DNA of 64,000 nucleotides from Flavobacterium aquariorum (lineage in GTDB: Bacteria; Bacteroidota; Bacteroidia; Flavobacteriales; Flavobacteriaceae): the NCBI RefSeq assembly GCF_003254745.1, contig NZ_QKXH01000002.1, positions 1-64,000 on the forward strand, in the 5' to 3' direction. The first letter of the stretch is position 1; the number at the start of each line of letters is the position of its first letter. The position numbers and the translations under genes are program-made. This document shows, piece after piece, positions 62,582 to 64,000 of this stretch. A model generated the notes under the pieces. The model worked only from the letters and a program-made list of their open reading frames with translations. It was not told where the DNA came from and ran no database searches.

Positions 62582-64000
62582 ATGAAACTAAAGTTCAATG
62601 GATTCTTAGTGCTTTTAGTAGTGCTAATGGCGCAATTAAACTTTGCGCAAGAAAGATCTGTTTCAGGAATTGTTTCCGACGACCAAGGCATACCCTTACC
62701 AGGTGTGAGCATATTAATAAAAGGAACAAAAACTGGAATACAATCAGATTTTGACGGGAAATTCTCTATCAAAGCAAAACCAACCGATGTACTGATATTC
62801 AGTTATCTTGGAATGAAAAACACAGAGAAAATTGCAAGCTCAACGACAATAAATGTAAAAATGGTCAGCGATGCAACGGAATTAGAAAATGTTGTTGTTA
62901 CAGCATTAGGTATTAAAAGAGAAAAAAAATCTCTTGGGTATGCCTCAACAACATTAAACAAAGAACAAATTACCAGTGTAACCACTAATAACCCGATTGA
63001 AAGTTTATCAGGAAAAATTGCAGGTGTCGACATTAGTGCCCCTACGCAACCAGGGTCGTCTACAAAAGTAATAGTTAGGGGTATTGGTTCCATATCTGGA
63101 ACAAACCAACCATTATATGTTGTAGATGGAACACCTATAAATAATGATGGTAGCGCGAGCCAAACAAGACAAGACGGATCATCAATAGATAGATCATATG
63201 ATGCAGGAACTGGTATCAACGATATTGATCCCAATAGCATTGAAACAATAACCTTCCTAAAGGGAGCTGCTGCAACCGCCTTATACGGAGCAAGAGCTGG
63301 GCGTGGTGCTATTATTATAACTACTAAAAAAGGGAAAAACCAATCAAAAATAAACATTGACTTCGTATCAACTGTTGAAATGAGTGAAGTAGCACGTGTT
63401 CCACATTTACAAAACTCTTATGGACAGGGATGGAATGGTTTAGGCTATTCCCAACTTTCAACTGGGCCCGGCCCAAGTAACGAAAATGGATCATGGGGAC
63501 CCGCTTTTAACGGTGAAGTCAGACCTTGGGGAACGGTATACAATAATTCACAACAAATCAAACCCTATGTTGCATTAGAAGATAACGTGAAAGATTTTTA
63601 CGACGTTGGTATACTAACTTCAACTAATGTAAATCTAAGTGCAGGGAATGACTTTTCCGATTTTTCACTTGGTTTTACTAAACTCAATAGTGATGGAGTA
63701 ATTCCAACGAATGCAGACAAATATTTAAAAAATGCTTTAAGCTTCAATGGTGGTGTAAAAAACGAAAAAGGATCCATTCGTATAAGTTTTAATTACACCA
63801 ATAAAGATCAGAGTGCAGTTAATACAGGACAAAATGACAATGCTGGAGAAGGTGATACCTTCATACCTGAATTATTGCAAATACCAAGAGACATAAGTGT
63901 TGTCGACTTAAAAGATTACAAAAACAATCCTTTTAATTCACCAAGTTATTATTTTACGCCTTATGCCTCAAACCCTTACTGGGCATTGAATGAAAATAGA
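62582..64000 (+). CDS. SusC/RagA family TonB-linked outer membrane protein (3' partial)
   Basis: From the ATG at 62582 the frame stays open to the window end: 473 residues. A signal peptide (ends QLNFAQ) is followed by a carboxypeptidase-regulatory-like domain (SGIVSDDQGIPLPGVSIL, GKFSIKAKPTDVLIFSYLGM), then the SusC plug: TELENVVVTALGI, SLSGKIAGVDIS, QPLYVVDGTPINND and FLKGAAATALYGARAGRGAI, and the start of the barrel. It probably begins a second susCD locus that continues outside. The first SusC in this window is from a different subgroup. Confidence 0.93.
   Translation, partial: MKLKFNGFLVLLVVLMAQLNFAQERSVSGIVSDDQGIPLPGVSILIKGTKTGIQSDFDGKFSIKAKPTDVLIFSYLGMKNTEKIASSTTINVKMVSDATELENVVVTALGIKREKKSLGYASTTLNKEQITSVTTNNPIESLSGKIAGVDISAPTQPGSSTKVIVRGIGSISGTNQPLYVVDGTPINNDGSASQTRQDGSSIDRSYDAGTGINDIDPNSIETITFLKGAAATALYGARAGRGAIIITTKKGKNQSKINIDFVSTVEMSEVARVPHLQNSYGQGWNGLGYSQLSTGPGPSNENGSWGPAFNGEVRPWGTVYNNSQQIKPYVALEDNVKDFYDVGILTSTNVNLSAGNDFSDFSLGFTKLNSDGVIPTNADKYLKNALSFNGGVKNEKGSIRISFNYTNKDQSAVNTGQNDNAGEGDTFIPELLQIPRDISVVDLKDYKNNPFNSPSYYFTPYASNPYWALNENR

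Noticed and set aside
62803..63357. 184-codon ORF on the minus strand
   Set aside because: It lies antisense to the N-terminal plug region of the second SusC, which has clear family motifs.

Overview
The window is AT-rich DNA from a member of the Bacteroidota, most likely a Flavobacterium or close relative. The signs are SusC/SusD pairs, a hybrid two-component regulator, Bacteroidetes-type promoters (TTG, about 19 bp, TAnnTTTG), families found mainly in this group (DUF2853, DUF3943, DUF2911, DUF2520), a one-protein CcsB-CcsA cytochrome c maturase, menaquinone synthesis (MenD), and archaeal-type GGGP-synthase-like UbiA beside Maf. No phage, CRISPR array, rRNA or intact insertion sequence was seen.

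Layout. 0-0.7 kb: 3' end of a NagB/PIG-L deacetylase fusion. 0.76-18.8 kb: one minus-strand polysaccharide utilisation locus (PUL). In transcription order it holds the hybrid sensor/AraC regulator, SusC, SusD, an 818-residue probable (alpha/alpha)6-barrel enzyme, a GH130 enzyme, an MFS permease, a second unassigned 573-residue secreted protein, a GH13 glucosidase and a cupin. The logic is outer-membrane uptake, periplasmic trimming, MFS import of a small sugar and cytoplasmic phosphorolysis or hydrolysis by GH130. The glycan is not clear. 19.4-26.4 kb: housekeeping genes (DUF3943, CvfB-like, DUF2853, MenD, GNAT, Dus, glutathione peroxidase). 26.6-33.0 kb: two DUF4331 proteins, a TPR lipoprotein and a TonB-dependent receptor, divergent from an ECF sigma/anti-sigma pair. 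33.0-33.9 kb: three tandem copies of a roughly 220-bp non-coding unit, each ending in an intrinsic terminator on the minus strand. 34-41 kb: CcsBA, then a DUF2520-KdsC-UbiA-Maf-MscS run. 43-47.4 kb: a PIG-L deacetylase, a 35-residue membrane peptide and a sodium:solute symporter. 47.5-57.9 kb: a secreted protein with thioester-domain-like motifs, DUF2911, HAD, TcdA, TatD, DUF1684, an MFS permease, a BlaI/M56 signalling pair with three periodic operators, a 46-residue conserved protein and Apt.

From tRNA-Arg(ACG) at 57.9 kb to 62.5 kb the DNA looks like a decaying island. It has a long non-coding stretch, an alpha/beta-hydrolase pseudogene with two in-frame stops, a DUF1348 fragment, and a VOC/SnoaL gene whose lipoprotein leader is displaced by compensating frameshifts. 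A Crp-type regulator follows. The window ends inside a second SusC gene.

The best candidates for new biology are the tandem RNA units, the DUF4331/ECF module, the PUL with two unassigned enzymes, the possible internal-thioester protein and the BlaI operator triplet. Family calls were made by reading the sequence and remembering family motifs; no database search was run.
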